Of a stretch of DNA of 64,000 nt, positions 61,015 through 64,000 are shown one piece after another (the first letter of the stretch is position 1; each line of letters begins with the position of its first letter). Position numbers and translations under genes: made by a program. The notes below the pieces were generated by a model, which saw only the letters and a program-made list of their open reading frames with translations, made no database searches and was not told the origin of the DNA. Origin of the DNA: Poecilobothrus nobilitatus (Eukaryota > Arthropoda > Insecta > Diptera > Dolichopodidae); contig OX352773.1 in NCBI GenBank assembly GCA_947095535.1, positions 86,462,670 through 86,526,669 on the forward strand, in the 5' to 3' direction.

Positions 61015-61970
61015 TTTAAAATGCATTACTGCAATATCGGCAACCTTATTTGCTATAACAAATTTTAAACCAACTACAAAATCCCAACTGACTCAGAATC
61101 TGGTATATTCATATACATATAAGTTAATAACATTTATTATCCAGTTCAAATTCCACTTTCAAAAGTTAAAGCACTTAATTATTTCGCAACAACTTTTGTC
61201 ACATTTGCAAAATTATAACAGTTGGGAAATATTAAAATCATATTTTCCCAGATCGGCAAATCATGTTGCAATAACACGTGAATGCAAGTAAGAATATTTG
61301 GGTAATCAAAAACTTAATTATTTTATGTTAATTCTAATTTGATAGTCAATAAAGAAAGACGGTTTAATTTTAAATTAATTAATCTTTTTTATTTAATAAA
61401 ACATTTTTAGATAAACAAAATTTAAATTAAAATTTATTTTTTTATCGATCTCGGAGTAGCAAATTTTTACCTTATATAAATATTCTGGAAAAAGCGGCAG
61501 TCCTGATTTTGAATCCAACTCTAAAATCCCTCCTAATTCAGATTCTTGTATATACATATATATATTATACATAAATATTCTGGAAAAACTGCCCAATTCT
61601 GATTTTGTAGCCTACTCTAAAGTCCTTCCTAATTATATTTTTACATACATATTCCAACAAGAAAACAAAAAGGCAAAATAAATGTATGAGAAATAAAGTA
61701 TGAAAATGTTTTTTTAATTAAAATTGTTGTTTCAATTTCTTATTTGTGTTCTCTGGTGAGCTATTTGCCAATATATATAATACTTATTATATACCGTTGA
61801 AAAGGGTGTGACGAGTTCTAACGGTGTAATAATAAATATAGGGTGTCTATGAAAATTTCACATGTATATAGTGATTTTGTTTTGAAAGTTGAAATATTTT
61901 TTTTTTTTAATTCCCACTTTTAACTGCAATATCTCAGAAACAATAGTACCGATTAAAATGAAAGAAGGTG
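61015..61970 (-). repeat. Right arm of the large inverted repeat pair
   Basis: Reverse-complement counterpart of 57391-59045. TTTCTGAGATATTGCAGTTA lies at about 61913-61935 in reverse, the ACGGTATATAATAAGTATTA word near 61780, the tandem TTGGATTCAAAATCAGGAC units at 61480-61640, and GTTGCCGATATTGCAGTAAT at 61025-61045. Compared with the left arm it lacks the 850-base insert but has about 340 extra bases between 61120 and 61470. The 98-codon frame here is an open reading of the repeat. Confidence 0.8.
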
Positions 61971-61974
61971 TATA

Positions 61975-64000
61975 TTAAAAAATAGTATTATGCTCTATAA
62001 TATTGTAGAAAATGGTTCCAGTTTATTGTCTTACGGGAAAAATATAACGGCTTAATTAAAATAGTATATATAAGTATATATATATATATAAGTTAATTTT
62101 TAAAAAAGTTTAAACTGTATTATTTTAATAAATTAAATTAATACTAGTAAATTTAATATCTAAGTGAAATTTATAAATATATAATATAAAAGAATTAATT
62201 AAAATTAAATCTCTTTAGAAAACAAAATTTATTTTTATGGTTATTTTATAGTTCGAATAATAACCATTTCAAATAATTACACTTATTAGTTACATTTGTT
62301 ACATTTTATTTTTACTTTAGTATAGTTTATATTTTTTCTCATAACTAGAGAAGTTTAACGGTACCAAGTTAAATGGCAGAAGCGGTAGACTATGAAAAAG
62401 GTCTGCGGAAGTATTATTTTTTAAAAACAAAAAAAAAATATATTTTTTTTTTGGATTTTCAAACATTCAAATTATGCATAAATAAAAATTAATTAATTGA
62501 TAAGAAAAAATTAATAATTATTTAATCAATACAAGATTAAAGAGAGTAAATCACAAAAAAAAAATATTTACTTTTAAATTAAAAGAAAATATCTGAAGTC
62601 AAATTGTAAACGATTACTTGGAACAGAACAACAAGCAATCACTCTAATCAATGTAAAATTTATAAAACTAATAGTTTTTTAATGATTTCTTAGCGAGTAT
62701 ATTAAAAGATTCTTTTTATAAATAACCTTAGAGAAAATTTAATGTAAATTCATGAGCTTAGAGTTCTAAAATTTTGATTTGTTTTGCAGTTTCGTATCAT
62801 CCTAATTGTATTTTGTTTTTTTTTATCGTATCATCCTAATTGTATTTTGTTTTATTAAAATTCATGAGTGTAGGGCAAGTTCAAGATTAAATAAAAATTT
62901 AGAATCACCTTTCTCCTAAACTAATTAATAAAGACGAATCTGAAAAAAATTAATTTTTAATAAAATAATAATTTACTCCCCGTAGTTAGCAAAAAGAAAT
63001 TTTGTATATAAATACAAAATTAAAAACTCTTAAATAAAAATAAAAAATTTAACCTTGATTTAATCTTTTTTGAAAATTTGACCGATATTTTCAATGCATA
63101 TAATATATATACATATGTACATATATTAAATAAATATGAAGATAACTCAATGACACGGGACAAAAACTGAACTTGCAAAAGTTAATTGTACAGACCTTTA
63201 ATTTTTCAATATTTTTTTTTTTTTTAATATTTTATATTTTTTTTAATTATTCATGATAATAGATAGAAAAGTTCAAAATGTTAAAATGTTGTATTAATTC
63301 AAACAAAAAATACATTTTTTTTCTATTTTGAATTAATTTAAAATTTAAAATCAATTTGGTATTGAATAAAAATGAATTAATTAGAAGAAAAAAAGTATGT
63401 AATAATAAACATAAAGTATAAAAAAGTATAAACTATCTAAAATCAATATTTTAATTTTAAATTAAAGTAAAAAAAAAAAAATTGTAAAAGTAAATTTAAT
63501 ACATTCTAAGATATAATTCTAAAGCTGAGTAATCAACAGCTTATCATCACAAAATAATGATTAAAAAGAAACTTTGTAAAATGATAAACAACTTAGTGTA
63601 TTGCCCTATGCTCCTTTATGAGCGAGTAGTGGGAAGAAAAAAAAAAAAACATAAATATTTAACTAAAATGTAGTTTGTAGGGCTATTATTTTTATAGGGC
63701 TATTATTATCAAATTTATAAATCCGTTCAAGAAAAATTTATGAATGTTTCACATTTTGCTTTTAATTATTGAAATAGAAAATTTATAATGCCAACGATCT
63801 AATTTCTGAATGAAATTAAAGGATATATCAATATTTATGTATTAGACAAATTTATGTGATGGTGAAGATATATTTTTATCAATGTTTTGTCAATTTATAT
63901 ATTAATAATGTTTACAATACATAATACTTTGATTTATAGATTTAATCATGTATGAATATACTCATAGCAAACCAATCAAACACATAACCAATAAACAATA
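61975..64000. other. AT-rich DNA to the window edge, no gene seen
   Basis: A/T homopolymers and a tandem duplication of TTTCGTATCATCCTAATTGT near 62790-62845 (a ~36-base unit present twice). No coding frame of note. The missing first exon of the acyltransferase gene might lie here or beyond, but I could not identify it. Confidence 0.45.

Noticed and set aside
60995..61291. Plus-strand 98-codon protein
   Set aside because: It overlaps the right arm of the inverted repeat and has no conserved character.
1..64000. CRISPR arrays, rRNA genes, bacterial-type operons or prophage
   Set aside because: No regularly spaced short repeats, rRNA signatures or closely packed intronless genes were seen. 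All genes have spliceosomal introns.

Overview
This window reads as nuclear DNA from an insect, most likely a true fly (Diptera). The evidence is very high A+T, intron-bearing genes with short AT-rich introns, coding exons rich in Asn/Gln/Ser runs, many TACATATGTATGTACA-like microsatellites, and recognisable insect orthologues (Merlin with the residue spacing of fly Merlin, SmD3). Two repeats carry a GGACGGACGG...TAAATCGACTC...TTACAAAC...TATACCC tail like one common in Drosophila repeats. The order is inferred from sequence character, not from a database search.

Five host genes are supported. (1) About 1.1-2.9 kb, plus: the last exon of an unrecognised Asn-rich insect protein, with a near-identical 87-bp fragment of itself duplicated upstream. 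(2) 9.5-10.1 kb, plus: SmD3, the spliceosomal Sm core protein, two exons. (3) 12.4-14.7 kb, minus: Merlin (NF2 orthologue), seven exons, 599 residues. (4) 19.9-23.5 kb, plus: an OTUD7/Cezanne-type deubiquitinase with UBA-like, OTU and two A20-type zinc fingers, divergent from Merlin and probably preceded by a 3.3-kb leader intron. (5) 52.4-57.0 kb, minus: an LPGAT1-like lysophospholipid acyltransferase, four exons seen and the first missing, with a long low-complexity insert between catalytic blocks.

The rest is mobile-element debris in AT-rich DNA. From 3.5 to 8 kb there are an ~86-bp tandem repeat, a transposon tail and a tRNA-derived SINE. From 26 to 36 kb there is a graveyard: a 276-bp fold-back element with a 9-bp target duplication, a broken non-LTR ORF1, a THAP fragment, a broken pogo/Tigger transposase with a nested insertion, and a nearly full-length but broken hAT element with both ends. 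From 40 to 53 kb there are a second SINE copy and several MITEs with clear terminal inverted repeats. From 57 to 62 kb two copies of one repeat lie inverted around a 5'-truncated non-LTR reverse transcriptase fragment, itself next to a SINE with an 11-bp target duplication.

I found no operon-like, CRISPR, rRNA or functional tRNA gene, and no clear host-defence system. The most unusual coding observations are the second A20 finger in the OTUD7-like enzyme and the low-complexity insert in the acyltransferase. The most unusual structural ones are the fold-back element and the inverted-repeat locus at 57-62 kb.
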